This document shows, in pieces, positions 21,674 through 34,408 of a DNA stretch of 64,000 nucleotides. The stretch covers positions 372,001 through 436,000 of the forward strand of contig JAJTUP010000051.1 in the NCBI GenBank assembly GCA_021399435.1. Direction: 5' to 3'. The stretch comes from Diaporthe sp. PMI_573 (lineage: Eukaryota > Ascomycota > Sordariomycetes > Diaporthales > Diaporthaceae). Below the pieces are notes generated by a model. The model worked only from the letters and a program-made list of their open reading frames with translations, searched no databases and was not told where the DNA came from. A program made the translations under genes and the position numbers. How positions within the stretch are numbered: position 1 is the first letter of the stretch; the number at the start of each line of letters is the position of its first letter.

Positions 21674-24600
21674 CATCGTCACATCTCAGCCATGACGCCA
21701 GCCACGAAGAATTTGCTGACCATGTGCAGGTCTCCGCATCAGCCGATTCAAGGGACTCCAATTCTCTGGCACCACAGGAGTCGTTGATCGGGCGTCAGAG
21801 ACACCAGTCTGCTCCAAGCCTGTTTCGAAGGAGGCGCAAATCGAGTTCATCCGCAATCGGTGCCGCTGACGACTGCAAAGGAAGCCTTGGATTGGTGACC
21901 CTGTATGAGCCATCAGAAACGCGTGTCGACTTCATATTTGTCAGTCCAAGGCCCTGCTCCTTGTAAAATCAGGTTGCTGACACTACGACGGCATAGGTCC
22001 ATGGGCTCCATGGCGGCTCGAGGAAAACGTGGAGTCTCCATCCGGAAGACCAGTCGACCTTCTGGCCCGAACAATGGCTCCCAGCCGAGATGGGCTTCAA
22101 GCACGTCCGGATTCACAGTTTCGGCTACGATTCAGACTGGTCCAAAACATCCCATAGCACACTCAGAATTAGGGACTTTGCACAGGCATTGCTGGCCAGT
22201 ATTTTCAACTCTTCTATTTTGAAGAAGACCAAAGATGTGAGGCCTTCCAAGACAGAGGAAAGAACGGAGCTGAAATCTTGAGAGAGAGGATTCGCTAACG
22301 TTGTGTAAAGGTACCGCTAGTCTTCGTTGCCCATAGCATGGGCGGCCTCGTTATCAAGCAGGTGAGTTCTGTGCCGCGGTGGCAGACACGTCCTTCAACT
22401 GTCAGCTAATCATGAGGCTAGGCATATATACTTGCCAGAAACGATCCCGTCTATCATGACGTCGCAGCTCGAATACACAGTCTTTACTTCCTGGCCACAC
22501 CTCATCGGGGGTCCAACTCCGCTGTGTATCTGAAGGCATTCCTTTCTGTTTCCCTCCCCACCGGACCCAAGGCATATGCTAAGGAACTTCTTCCGGATTC
22601 CCAAACTGTCGCAGTAAGTTTGCCCTGTAAATAGGTTTCTGGTTCCACTCGCTGAAATGCTGAACTAGGACATCAATGAAGACTTCAGGCATGTGTGCGG
22701 AGATGTTCAACTGTGGTCATTCTTTGAAGGTTCTCCCACGGCAGGCTTCATGATTGTTGATAAAGCCTCTGCTGTGGTGAACCTTCCTGGAGAGCATACA
22801 CAGTACTTGTCAGCAGATCATCGGCACGTATGTAAGTTTCGTGATGTGAACGATCCAAATTACATTACTTTAAGAGACTGCTTCAAAACAACAATCGAGG
22901 AGATCAATGCACATTGTAAGTCAATGCTCATCGTAAGCCTCAATTTTATACTGGTGTTTTCAAGCTAATCTTGTAAGACACGACTCGCCAAACTCAACAA
23001 ATGAAGACGATCGCGGATTTTCTCGACGTCAGTCATCAACCTAGTAGAGACCTTCTTTCTGTGTCAGAAAAGCTCCACAATGGGACTTGCGAATGGATCA
23101 CTCAGCACAAGGACTTCCATCGATGGCTTGACGTTGCCGACTCTTCATCTTGGGGCATCTCAGAGCACGGTCAATACGATATGCAACCCCGGGTTCTATG
23201 GCTGTCGGGACCTCCCGGATCCGGGAAGTCCGTGACAACGTCGCATGTCGTCAAATACTTAACCTCGTTCAACATGGACTGTTGTTATTTTTTCTTCAAA
23301 AATGACACCAAGTTGGGCATTGCGTCTCTACTCCTCAACCTCGCATACCAAATGGCCAGTTTCAGTTTCGACATACGCCAGATCTTCCTGACCATGATCA
23401 GCGGTGGCGAAACGGTCAATACCCAGGATCACACTGTCATATGGAACAATCTCTTCCAAGGTCGGCTATTCCAAGCAGATTTCGCCCAGCCATGCTACTG
23501 GGTAATTGACGGCCTTGACGAATGTCCCAAAAAGTCGTTGATCTCTCTGATCCAGGTCTTTTCCAGATTAGAGGCTCGACTTCCCATACGGATTTTCATG
23601 ACCAGTCGGCCAGACTCCCCAGATGCTCCTGTGGAACAACTTCTTAACGCAGAAAATGTGAACAGGGTTGAGTTCCGTACGGGACAAGAGGGCTCCCTCC
23701 GGGACATCGCGGCGTATGTCAGATCGCAGCCCAGACTCTCTAGGATTCTCGGTAGCGACGAGAACGACCAAATCGTGTCAGATATACTTGCAAAGTCTCA
23801 AGGAAACTTTCTTTGGGCGTCTCTGATTATTGGGCGTCTGGACGAACTTTACAGTTCCGAAGACGTCAGAGCCGCTCTCCGTCAAGTCCCTTCAGAAATG
23901 AACGGATTCTATGACAGGATTCTGGACAATATTTCGAGTGCTTCTAACTCGGAGAAAGCAAAGTGCATTCTGAAATGGGTCGTGTGCGCTCCAGAGCCTC
24001 TGTCCACTGAAGAGTTAACCGAAGCTGTGCATCTTGACATCGGTCATACACTGCTCGCGGCCACAACTGGAGATATCTTCTCCGAAATATGCGGCAGTCT
24101 TGTTACGGTAGACAAGGCAAACCGAGTACAGCTCATGCACCAGACTGTGAGAGAGTACCTAATCTCTTCGGAATCGAACTTCTACGTCAACTATCGTCAG
24201 GCTCATGAGCAACTCGGCAATATATGTCTTTCCTTGATGAATGGGCGCGATGGGCTTCGAAGAACATCTCGAAGAACCAAATCGGCACCCGGGAAGTCGG
24301 GTCATTCCTTACTTTTGAACTATTCCTGTTTACATTTTTCATATCACCTGCTACACTCGCACTCAACTTCTGCAACCACTTTCGGCTCTTTGGCAGAATT
24401 CATTGATACCAAAACGCTGGTCTGGATCGAGCATATCGCCAAAAGTCAAAAGCTCAAGCCTTTCCTCAGGACCATTGGGAATATCAAACCATATTTGGCC
24501 CGCCAACTTGAAAGGAGTCCCCCATTCAGTAAGAACTACCAGAAGGTGCAGTCTTGGATCGACGACTTGACACATATTGTCAGCATATTCGGGCAGACGC

Positions 24601-26816
24601 TCCTAGACTCTCCGGAGTCCATCTACGCCTTCATTCCACCATTGTGTCCATCATCAACATTTGTACATCGGCATTTTGCGCAGAACAGCCCACAGAAGAT
24701 TGTTTGCGACTCGCACAAGGACTGGGACGAACGCTTGGCCTGCATGAACTTCCAATCTTATTCCAAGAGTATAGCAGTCACCGACAACCACATTGCTACT
24801 GGGCACATGGACGGAATGATCCGGATTCACAGTGCTTCGACATTCGAGGAGGTGGCAGTGCTGAAGCATGGATTCCCAGTTCGCCAACTTGCTTTTGGAA
24901 ATATTTCCAATGTGCTGGCGTCTTGCAGTCCGAAAGCAATCTCGCTATGGAGCACGAAACAAGATCTTGTATGGAAAGTCACGGTACCAGGGATCGCTTC
25001 ATCCGTGTGTTTTAACGCTGATGACACGAAACTCTTGGTCACTGTTAAAAACGATGTCAAGCAAGCTATACTCACTTTCGCTTCTGCTGATGGCACCCAG
25101 CTTGATCCAATTGTTATTCCTGGGGAAAGTTCCAGTTCAGACTCCGAGTCTGATCAATTGAGCCACACCACGAAAAAGTTCTGCCCAGAGGTGGCCTGCG
25201 TCTCCTGTTCTCTTGGCCTAGTCGCAGTGACCTGGAGAAGTTCTCACTTGACGATATTTTTCATGGATTCCGACAACAACCTGGATAAGTTTTGCAAGCT
25301 CGAAAAAGACGGATATCGAGACGCAGCCCGGCCTCCTCAAATTAATGGCGTCATTCTCAACCCCGCCGTTGAATCTGATCTAGTGGCTGTCGCGTACCAA
25401 GATGGCGAGATTGCCGTGTTCGAAATGGACGAGTGGAACCCAAAGCAGACCCATTCATACAAACTCCACACAAGGACCATGGCAAGCTCACCGGATGGCA
25501 GAACTCTTGCTGCCGGCGACACTGAGGGAGGCATTTATCTCTTTGCATTTGAGACTCTCCACCCACTGTATCGCATCGACTCCTTAGACGAGGCTGCCTC
25601 AAGCATTGTCTTTGCATCAAGTAGCCTCCGGCTATGTGATGTCCGGGGACGGTCTTGTAACATTTGGGAGCCCTCCGTACTCGTCCGAAAAAGCTCCATG
25701 GATGACAATTCGAGCGACCCAGAAGAGCAAGCTGTGCCGTTGCTCAAAGGCCCTCGTGATCATTTTTCTCGCTCTTTGGTCGATACAAAGACCATCACTG
25801 TCGTTGCATCGGCTCATGATGGTCGATTCTTCTTTTGTGGCAGAGAAGATGGGTCGATAACTATCCACGACAATCGCAACGGCAACGTGGCTTTTGAACT
25901 CAAGGTCCACTCGGTCCAGATTCGACTCTTGCATTTCGAAGCTGAGTCAAGTATGCTCCTAAGTGTTGATATATCAAGGAGATCTATACTCACGAGCCTG
26001 AATAAACCGTCTGTGGGCAATCCAATGTGGTCTCAAGGATCTTGCGTCCTGGACCACAGAGCGTCAGCCTCAGTCACCCAGGCACTAGTGAAGCCAGGAG
26101 GCTCGGTATTATTGCTCTCGAATCAGACTGGCGAGGAACTTTGGAATGGAACTGAGACCTTACAGAGCAACATCTCCACTGAAAGCTCCTGGTGGGTGTG
26201 TCACCCCACTGATGCAAATCGGCTACTTCTTGTTGACAGCAACAAGATTCGGATTTACCAATGGGAGAATTTGCAAGAAGTCACCGAAGGTCATGGCTTA
26301 GCAATGGTGTTCTCGCAAAACATCGGTTGGAAGACTGCCGCTAATGACTGGTCATCTCATCCGGGATGCAGTGTCCTGTGCCAGACTTTGGCACTTCAAG
26401 ACACCACGGGATCGGCCTTCCTGATGTTGGACCTCGATCAAGCACAGCTCCAGTCTTCATCGGTTGCTGTGTCTTGTACTCTCAGGAACATGGTTGCTGG
26501 TGTGAAGTCAATACTTGCGGTAACAAAGTCGACTATCATATTCTTGGATCGTGATGGATGGATTGGCTCCCTGAGCATAAAGGGCATCTCAGAGGCCAAG
26601 TATTACACCCGTCATTTCTTCTTGCCAACATTCTGGCGCACGAGAGGGGATTTTATGATCAAGGTCGTGGCAAAGAATATTCTTGTGGTCGCCTACAAGG
26701 ATGATACTGTGGTCGTCCATGGATTCATGGATTTCACTCATAAGATAGACTTCCCAGCTTTCCCTGATGATGATGCCACACCTCTAGTTTTGAGACGGCG
26801 GGTGACGAATCTGTAG
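21637..26816 (+). CDS. NLR-type receptor: alpha/beta hydrolase, NACHT, WD40 (1623 aa)
   Basis: Six exons: 21637-21939, 21997-22236, 22311-22361, 22422-22613, 22669-22915, 22978-26816 (4872 nt). After a polar, Ser/Arg-rich leader of about 90 residues comes a lipase-like hydrolase: VHGLHGGS oxyanion loop, HSFGYDSDW, nucleophile elbow VAHSMGGLVIKQ and FLATPHRGS. The NACHT domain (about residue 425 on) has Walker A LSGPPGSGKS and Walker B YWVIDGLDEC, followed by a winged-helix part (LSTEELTEAVHLDIG, LMHQTVREYL). The last 650 residues are degenerate WD40 repeats (HMDGMIRIHSA, GDTEGGIYLF, GREDGSITIHD). Fungal proteins of this layout act in non-self recognition and regulated cell death. The repeats are diverged from each other rather than near-identical as in HET-D/E types. 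The frame is fully open. Confidence 0.9.
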
Positions 26817-27151
26817 TCTCTTCGGACGTGGATTTCCTGTTAGCCTAGACGATGTATTTTGTAATGACTATGCTCCATGCATCCCCAAAATGACATTGCT
26901 GAATGCGAACTTGGTACCACAGCCATTGCTTTCCGATAACATTGAGGCAGAGAGAACGTGGGCTCCTTAACTCTTTCCTGACCGTGGCCTTTGTGACAAC
27001 ACGGCCACCTTCCCAGGTATATTTTAGGTGCGGCGTATACGGCTTGGCCGCAAGTCCGGCCATTCAGCAAGGGTCGTCGGCCAAAAAAATCCATGAATCT
27101 AGCCAGGGGACATATGGCGATTATCATTCATGACGCCTCATATATTTCTGT
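26817..27151. other. Convergent 3' flanks of NLR and GT32
   Basis: The genes converge here. Parts of 26820-26985 resemble 31500-31640, which lies after the NLR tail relic. Confidence 0.5.
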
Positions 27152-28329
27152 CTAGTGATGATGTCCCTTTGAATGCGGTCGATCCTTTGCCCAAGTGCCA
27201 GCAAAGCCATGCTTTGCCAAGGCTGCATCTGGCGTAGATCCATCAGCAGTTGAGTGCGAATGAGGCTGGCCCATCCCAAATCCATCTATTGTCAAAACCA
27301 GAACATCCCCAATAAGCTTCGGCTCCGTCAGACCGGACAGGTCTTTCGGCTCTGTGAATGTCGGATCCACCTTGCGAAGGTATTCGAAAACCACATCTGA
27401 CCATGCTGACGGCCCAGTGGTAGTGACAACTTCCTGCTGGGCGTTAGTCCCATCAAAACTCTCAAGGTCCACCGTCTGCACGAATTTTGACGACGATGAT
27501 GTTTTTGGTGCGTGGATAGGGAACGGGGGTGGAAGACAAGAGGAAATGTGATAGGGCAGAAGAAAGACGGTGCGATTCCTTGACGTACATGCCCGGTGGG
27601 GTCGAGGTCCGTAATCGACTCTTGTCGAGCAGCAGCCAAAGCTGCGATTCTCTCCACAGACATCATGGCGGCATTCTTGAAGAGTGGGTGCCCAGCGGCG
27701 CCAGCGAGAGTCCATTGACAGAATTGAACCTCGTGCGTCATGTCAGAGGGCCCATCGTCAAAAGCAGGCCATGGGTCACCACCCAGCTGGTCCCACTCAA
27801 TGCCAACAATCGCTCCAACCTGTCCTTTCATATGTTCAGGCACCCAAGCGTCCACCGGCTTGAAGGCCCAGGTGTCCAAGTCGGAGTATATGCCACCCTC
27901 GATCCAGAGGATGAGGTATCGAAGAAGGTCTGTCTTCAAGCCCGGGTTCCGTAGCGCGAAGTATGTATCCATAATGGACTTGTACTTGTAGTGAGAAAAG
28001 TGCTTGATGACGAAGTCATCGCCGGATTCGAGCCCGATCCCCATTAGTTTGTATTGGTAACCTGGGTTTAAGCCGATCCAGGATCTAGTATCGTGGAGGA
28101 TGTCTAGATTTGTCGAATGCGGATATTCAAACGTTGAATCTCTCGGGTTGAAGAATATTTGCCATATCTTGCGTGGGAAAGGTGAGTTGTCTTGAACTGG
28201 GTAGACCATCGACATCGCCACGTCGTCCGGGGAAATGACAGACAGGATCCCGAACACAACAAGAACAACAAGCACGAGAGATATCCCGAACCCTTTTCGG
28301 GACCCGGACCGTAGCATTTGTAAAAGCAT
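27152..28329 (-). CDS. GT32 (OCH1-like) alpha-mannosyltransferase (354 aa)
   Basis: Two exons, 28329-27589 and 27475-27152 (1065 nt), with a 113-bp intron. A type II anchor (GFGISLVLVVLVVFGILSV, residues about 14-32) places the enzyme in the Golgi with a luminal catalytic domain. The donor-binding core reads KTDLLRYLILWIEGGIYSDLDT, whose DLD is the DxD motif that binds the metal and nucleotide sugar. Later family blocks are IVGIEWDQ, GHPLFKNA and TGPSAWSD. OCH1-type enzymes add alpha-1,6-mannose to N-glycans; the exact linkage here is unknown. The protein ends in a His-rich tail. The gene is divergent from the membrane pepsin-fold gene. Confidence 0.87.
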
Positions 28330-29327
28330 TTTGATACTGGGCCAAGTGAAGGCTGAATGATGTTAAACGGAAAATAAAACACAGTTGAAATTTCGTAGAT
28401 GTCGAAGGGAAGAACGAGAAAATACGAACCCAAGGAAGTACGCCAAGACTCTTGAACTCGACTGTTGGTTATAATGTATCCACACATAAACTGTATCCAC
28501 AGAGGCATACATTGACCCTCTCTCTCCTCGTCCCTGCCTCCAATTTGCTCGGTAGAGAAGCTGAAAGTCAGCCGCGTCCCAACAGTGCCCATTTTGTGGG
28601 GTCCAGCAAAGCTGCCCGGCAGCCCTGGAGGCCTTGTGACTTGCTACGACTAGCATCCGGCGCCTAAATCCTTTTCCAGCACCTCGCCCATATATACCGG
28701 TAATCTCGGAACAGTAGTCGAGTAAAGGATCGTGGAAATGTTATAAGCTTCTACATACCAGTTGACTGCACTCAGGAAAGACAAATGGCAGGCTGGCATA
28801 TGGACTACCTAGTGTGGTAAACCCACTAATAATTATCTGCCCACCACGGCGCGAAAGAGCACTTTGCATGCTCTGAGGACTGCCCGCCGATCAGCACGAG
28901 TCATTCCTATTTGGAGGCGTGGGATGCTGTTGGGTTCAAGCGAGGGCATCATCCGCCGCCGACTCCAAGGACTGCAGGGTCATTAATTTCCGCAAACTGC
29001 ACCTGTGGCCCACTGAATCTGCACGTTGGTAGTTCCAACACCGAGTTTGGTCCATGGCAAATGACACACTCAGCCGCTGTCTCGAAGTGGTTCTGAATCG
29101 AATCCTTTGGAAAAGGAAATCGAGCTGCTGTGTTGCTGCACTTTGGTCTATGATGTGGGAAGAATCGACTGCGCCGCCCGAAGCTTGGGTGCTCAACCAT
29201 TTTTCTTTCCATTCCACAACATCCGCACTCACTGTTTGTCCTTTCGGTATTGTCTCTCAATCTCCAAACCGCCTGGGCGCTTAACCGTCTGCCTCTCTGC
29301 GTTTCTACACGGCGCACGGCTGGAAAA
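28330..29327. promoter_or_regulatory. Divergent promoter region of GT32 and pepsin-fold gene
   Basis: Nearly 1 kb between two divergent starts. A TATATA-like stretch lies near 28690 on either strand. No gene is supported inside it; the short frames share no motif. Confidence 0.4.
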
Positions 29328-31231
29328 ATGAAACCTACAGTCTCCTCAAGGTTGGTCTACTGGGTTGTTTCATTGAACGCGGTTCGCTCGCAGAGCACCT
29401 GTCACCAAGCATTGTCTCTGACCGTAGGCAATGTCACACTTGCCAATGGTCAAATAGCGAGGGGCGCTGCGGTGGGAGTAGGGACTCCATCACAGCCCAT
29501 GGCGTTCTTACCCCAGATGTAAACTCAAGCCCTTCCAACGTGTCGTCTTCTTCACTCACTTGCAAGGCCCCTTGCTGACATCTGGATGATCACATCAAGA
29601 CCCATAAACAACTCCTTCGTGTACGGCAACAGCGGCTACTGCAATAGTATTACCCCGGGATGGGAGGTCGATGGTTGTACAACGTTCCGAGGTGGGGCCT
29701 ACGATTCCGCTGGCTCGTCGACGATGCACGATGAAGATACTTCTGCCTTTGCTTCTGACACGTCCGACAACGTCAACATTCCAGACCTCAAAAGAATCTC
29801 GGACACAGTCACTCTTGATTCGAATTCTACCTTGGAGAGCTTTCCTATCGGGGTTGTGCAGGATGACTGGGGCGGGCAAGGCTACTATCCCCAAGCAGCC
29901 CTAGGACTCGGGCCCGATTCTACATTGCTATCGACACTGGTTGACTCTGGCACCATTGCTTCGCGGACATGGTCATGGTTCTGGGGACTAAGTGGCGCGC
30001 CTTCGAGCGACTCAACACAACCCCAGCTCGACGGTAGTCTTGTCCTCGGCGGGTATGACAAAGCCAAAGTCGACGGAGAAGGTTATAAACAGCGCATCAT
30101 GACAGGCTCCGGTCGCTGCGACACGGGGCTATTTGTCACGCTGACAGATGTTATCCTAAACTGGGTAGACGGCACCTCTTCCAGTCTCTTTTCTGACGGC
30201 GATACGTCCTCTCTTTTGGCTGCCTGCATTGATCCCTCATACCCCGCGCTGGCAACGATACCACTGAATCCATACTGGAGTAACTTCCAAATCACCACGG
30301 ATGCGAGAATCACTGGACACTCCACTGGCTTACAGTGGTACAACATGCTGTACGAGGAGGGCGAAACTCCGTAAGTCTCCGAAGATCTTATGCACATAGT
30401 TAGTCTACCCGAATTTCGGTGCATTGAAGTACTTACCTTTGCGTAATTAGGTTCACTGGAGACATTACACTGCAGTTCGCTTCGGGGCTTTCGGTTCGGG
30501 TCGACAACGCCCAATACATCGGACCAGATGTCAACATCGATAAGACCACGGGGGCTCTTGCGACCAACAACTCTGCGCCTGATGTCGTCGCCTTCATCGC
30601 CCTAACAAGCGACAACGCCAAAGACGTGATCCGTATTGGGCGCAACTTTTTCTCCGCAGCATACCTCATGGTGAACTATGATGCCGGCGAATTCACAGTG
30701 TGGCCTACTGCGCAAGATATAACACCAAGCCAGAACCTGGTCGCTGTCGACACATCTGGCGCGGAGCTTGACGATCTCTGTTCCTCGGACAATACATCCA
30801 CCGTGACTGCAGGAGGTTCGAATAGCACCGGCGGCTCAAGCACTGCGTCTACCGCTTCTGGCGACGCCACCTCTTCAGGCGGAACTCCTTCCCCCAATGT
30901 ACCTGCCATCGCTGGAGGTGTTGTGGGTGGCGTAGTAGGGATCGCCTCGATTTCCGCTCTTATCATCTGTTTCACTTTGAGACGGCGGAAGGCAAAAAAA
31001 GACGCAGGCGTGACTAAGCTTCATTATGATAACATACCCGCAGGAAGCCATGCATCGATCCCTAGGGCAGCAGAAACTTTGCATGAACTTGCACCAGAAT
31101 CAAAATCCTATCACGAACTTCCTTCTAGAGGGAGCGGATTTAAGGAAGGAGAATTACGTGGAGAACGTGGCTTTGGCTATGAGACTCCGAGGTTTGAATT
31201 ATCGGACAATCCGGCCAGGCACCAGATATAG
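29328..31231 (+). CDS. Membrane-anchored pepsin-fold protein lacking catalytic Asp motifs (580 aa)
   Basis: Three exons: 29328-29518, 29600-30370, 30451-31231 (1743 nt). It has a hydrophobic N-terminus, then a fold of the fungal aspartyl-protease superfamily: GVGTPSQPMAF, NSFVYGNSGYC, CTTFRGGAYD, LGLGPDSTLLSTLVDSG, DGSLVLGGYDKAKV, and the closing strand IGRNFFSAAYLMVNYDAGEF. The first catalytic D-T/S-G is absent: after TPSQPMAF the sequence reads LPQIPINN. No second DTG is seen in the C-lobe either. A Ser/Thr/Gly-rich stalk leads to one membrane helix (VPAIAGGVVGGVVGIASISAL) and a basic stop-transfer (RRRKAKKD), then about 90 cytosolic residues. It fits a surface receptor or sensor rather than a protease. 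Confidence 0.82.
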
Positions 31232-31399
31232 GGTGGGTGAGGTGGATATGTTGAGCCAGGCATCGTAATATGGATAATTTTGGTCTGGGAATCAAGTAGG
31301 CGCACCTATCGATGGGATGATTTACAACAGGTCGATGAACACTGTGTCTCTTCAATCAACCTGCGAGTATCGTCGAACATTTCTTTGGGAAAGTTGACA

Positions 31400-31640
31400 A
31401 AGAAGTGGATATCTAAAGCTGGACTTCCCAGCTTTCCCTGACGATGATGGCTCGCAGTCGGTCATAAGACGACGGGTGAAGGATCTTGAGACTCATCGGG
31501 AATGTATTTCCTCTCTTACTAATTGATGTATTGCCCGGTGACTTCGGTCTGTTCGTCTGCAAAATCACTCCGTTGAATACTAGGGAACTGCTATGCCTCT
31601 AGAGAGGCCACACCTTCAGCACTTTCTTGACTGATCAAGT
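31400..31640 (+). pseudogene. Relic of a second NLR 3' end
   Basis: From about 31418 a frame reads KLDFPAFPDDDGSQSVIRRR then VKDLETH, closely matching the last residues of the NLR at 26745-26816 (KIDFPAFPDDDATPLVLRRR then VTNL). The weak similarity continues beyond the stop into the 3' flank, for example the AAAATSACnnnnnTGAAT pattern near 31560 and 26890. Nothing of the upstream WD40 domain is recognisable. It is a stub of a related NLR gene on the same strand, 4.6 kb downstream. Confidence 0.75.
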
Positions 31641-31919
31641 GATGTGATGACCTTGAGCCGGTCATCAGAAGCTCAATGGGCACGGTATGGCCAAATCACT
31701 CGGCTTGTGGTGTATTTGTCTAGCCCAAGCTCTGGGCCAGTGATGGCCATTGTTCACTAGGCGATCTCATTCTGGTAGGCCTGAAGAAAAAAGCCATGTT
31801 ATCCCAACCTTCGCTTAGCACATGAAGGCAGGCGGTACAATAAACCTCCAATTTGGTCCAGTCTTTCATTGAAAAGCAGCAGTATCTACCAGCGTTGAAC
31901 TTCTATCGCCGCTCATTGC
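31641..31919. other. Interval before GMC gene 3' end
   Basis: Short non-coding stretch between the NLR relic and the GMC stop codon. Confidence 0.4.
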
Positions 31920-33782
31920 TTAATGACCCCGAATGATATCTGCCGCCTTCTCCGCTACTGCGTACACCGAGGACATGATGTTTCCGCGCGGGATCAATGG
32001 GAAAACACTGGCGTCCACAACGCGCAGATTCTCCGTGCCGTACACAATCAAGTCCGAGTTAACAACACCGCCCTTCTCCCGGGGCAACATAGCAGCGGTG
32101 CCACACTGGTGATATGCGCTCGTCGCAGTATCAAGCGTGTATTTCTTGGCCCCCTCCAAGTCCTGTACGTGGAACGCGTCCGGGTGGTTGCGCTTCCCGT
32201 CCGGCTTGAAATACTTGGCCAAAGGCTCCGTCGGGCGCAGCCTGGTATCGAGGTCCCGCACGTGGCGGGCAAAGATCTCCAGGTCGGCTGGGTGGGAGAA
32301 GTAGCGGGGGTCGATGGCGGGTGGTGCACTGGGTTCTGACGAGGTGATGTGGGTGCTTCCTCGCGAGAAAGGGTGTGACTGGATGCAGCCGAGACTGGCA
32401 AAGTTCTCGGGGTGAAGCTTCGAGCCGACGAAGCTGCTGCCGCCTTCGTGGAGGTTCGCTTGCGCGAGGAACATCAGCCAGGCGCCCGATGTTGCGTCGG
32501 GCTTCTCGAGGATCCCGCGGAGGATGTCGTACTGCTCTTGCTCCTCAGGGCGTCGGGGCTGGCCCACAGCAGTTTTGAGAACCTCAATCGCGTCTTGGGT
32601 GGACATAAAAGCGTGCGACTGCATGCCTCCCATGGTGAACGGGCCAGCCTTGTGCTCAAAGTAGAGTGTCTGCGCAGTGGCCATTGCTCCCGCCTCCTGC
32701 CGCAGCAACGGGTCGCCAGTCACAACACCATCAATCACCTCGTAGCTCAAGCCAGTCATAAGGTGATCTTGGAGATTTTCTCCCACACCTGGAAGGTCGA
32801 TAAGAACAGGGACATCATGCTGCTGCAAAACGTCCTTGCCGCCGACTCCCGAAACCTCAAGAAGCTTGGGAGTGTTGAAGACACCCGCAGCAAGGATAAC
32901 CTCCTTTCCGGCGGTGAACTCTTGGGACTTGCCGCCGACCAGGACCTGGACTCCAGTAGCCCTGAGGGAGTCAGATCCAGGCCCGCTGAGCAGGATCTTT
33001 TGGACTTGGACCTCGGTCACGATTTGGACATTGGGCTTCTGGTGGATGCCGAACGCATTGCCGGCATAGCTTCGAATCTTGGACTCTGGGTCCACAGTGG
33101 CTGCGTTACTGTACGCACCGAGCGAGTTGCCCGAAAAGGGATCTGTTCAATGTCAGCAGGATGTTCCAAGGGCTCAAATGGTCCAACTGAGTGGAATTCT
33201 GTTCAACGTACCGCCAGTTGTGATACTGTTCAAGGTGCGGAAAGCATCTATCCACGCCTTGGCCAGGGGGTTTTGCAGAACGCCCGGAAAGGACACCTTG
33301 ATAGGCCCCGAGGTACCGCGGAAATCATCGTTGATCCAGTCGATTCCAAGATGATCACGAGTCTCCTTGTCAGGTGGGGGAATAAGGGTATAGAACTTCT
33401 TGAAAAAGGGAACAAGTCCCGCCCAATCCCATCCTGGGTTGCCTAGTTGAGCCCATGCGTCCACTTCCGCTTGTGACGGGGCGATGAAGGCTTGGCCGTT
33501 GATGGCAGAGGACCCACCCAAGGCCTTTCCCTGTGGTGCTCCGATGGTACGGCCTTTTAGACCCTGCTGGGGAACGGACTTGTACTGCCAGCTGGCATCC
33601 GAGCCCATGAGTGTTGTGAAAAAAGCAGGCACATTGACCCGGGGATCAGCACTGAGGTCTTTGCCTGCCTCCAGTACCAGAACCTGCACATTGGGGTCCT
33701 CAGCGAGACGGCTGGCGACGACCAGGCCTGAGGTGCCGCCGCCAATAATTATGTAGTCCGGTGGTGGTGGTGGAGCAGTCAT
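31920..33782 (-). CDS. GMC-family FAD oxidoreductase (597 aa)
   Basis: Two exons, 33782-33212 and 33142-31920 (1794 nt), with a 69-bp intron. The ATG at 33782 (MTAPPPPPDY) lies just before the Rossmann loop IIIGGGTSGLVVASRLAED and LVLEAG. Other family marks are KALGGSSAINGQ (GMC signature 1 region), GVFNTPKLLEVSGVG (signature 2) and the active-site region YHQCGTAAML, then VNSDLIVYGTENLRVVDAS, with PRGNIMSSVYAVAEKAADII giving the second active-site Asn. It oxidises an alcohol or similar substrate with FAD, substrate unknown. No signal peptide, so it is probably intracellular. Next to it lie a damaged acyltransferase and a damaged P450, suggesting former service in a biosynthetic pathway. Confidence 0.88.
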
Positions 33783-34408
33783 GTCGTCGTGAAGGTCTGC
33801 TGTGTGCTTGTCTTCGAAGCTCTGAGACAGCACAAGAGTCAATTTCAAGTGAAATCAGAGATGAGCTTGGCAGGCCGGATGAAAAGTGAAGAGAGAGCTG
33901 AGATCCGATGTTGTCAGGATTTATAACAAAGTAAAGCAACGCCGCACGGTGTTATCATGCGGCTGAACTTCAATGTTGCGAGCCCAACCCCGCGCTCGTA
34001 CTTGTTCCCATTCTCCATTGTTATCCAGCCTGGGTTGGTACTGCGTCTCGGCGCGTATGGTGGACTTTTCGAGCCAAAGGTCACATTTGGATGCATTCTA
34101 GCGCCAACAATCGCATGGGGGCTCATACGGGCCAATGTCCGGTCACTTGGCATTAGTGTGCATCGCTCGAAAGTCTCGAGCCAACTGTTACATTTGAGGC
34201 AGACTTGGGAACCAACAATCACATTCAGACACATCTGACCCAATGTGGGCCCACTCTGCAAGGTTACATCTAGCCCCACTGCTGCTCAAGCCTTGCACAA
34301 CCGGTCATCCGCAGGCAGAGCCCAATAACTCGCTCTCCACTTAAAATCGTAGCGTTGTAAACATGTTGAGGGTTGCAAATGCCTCTGATGGCTTTCAAAA
34401 CGCCGTAA
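33783..34408. other. Interval, no supported gene
   Basis: GMC promoter and the flank of the acyltransferase relic. The phrase TCACATTTG/CACATTC type occurs several times around 34080-34240 in a loose repeat, with no clear unit. Confidence 0.4.

Noticed and set aside
32412..33446. Plus-strand frame of 344 codons over the GMC gene
   Set aside because: Antisense shadow of a GC-rich coding exon; the minus strand has all family motifs.
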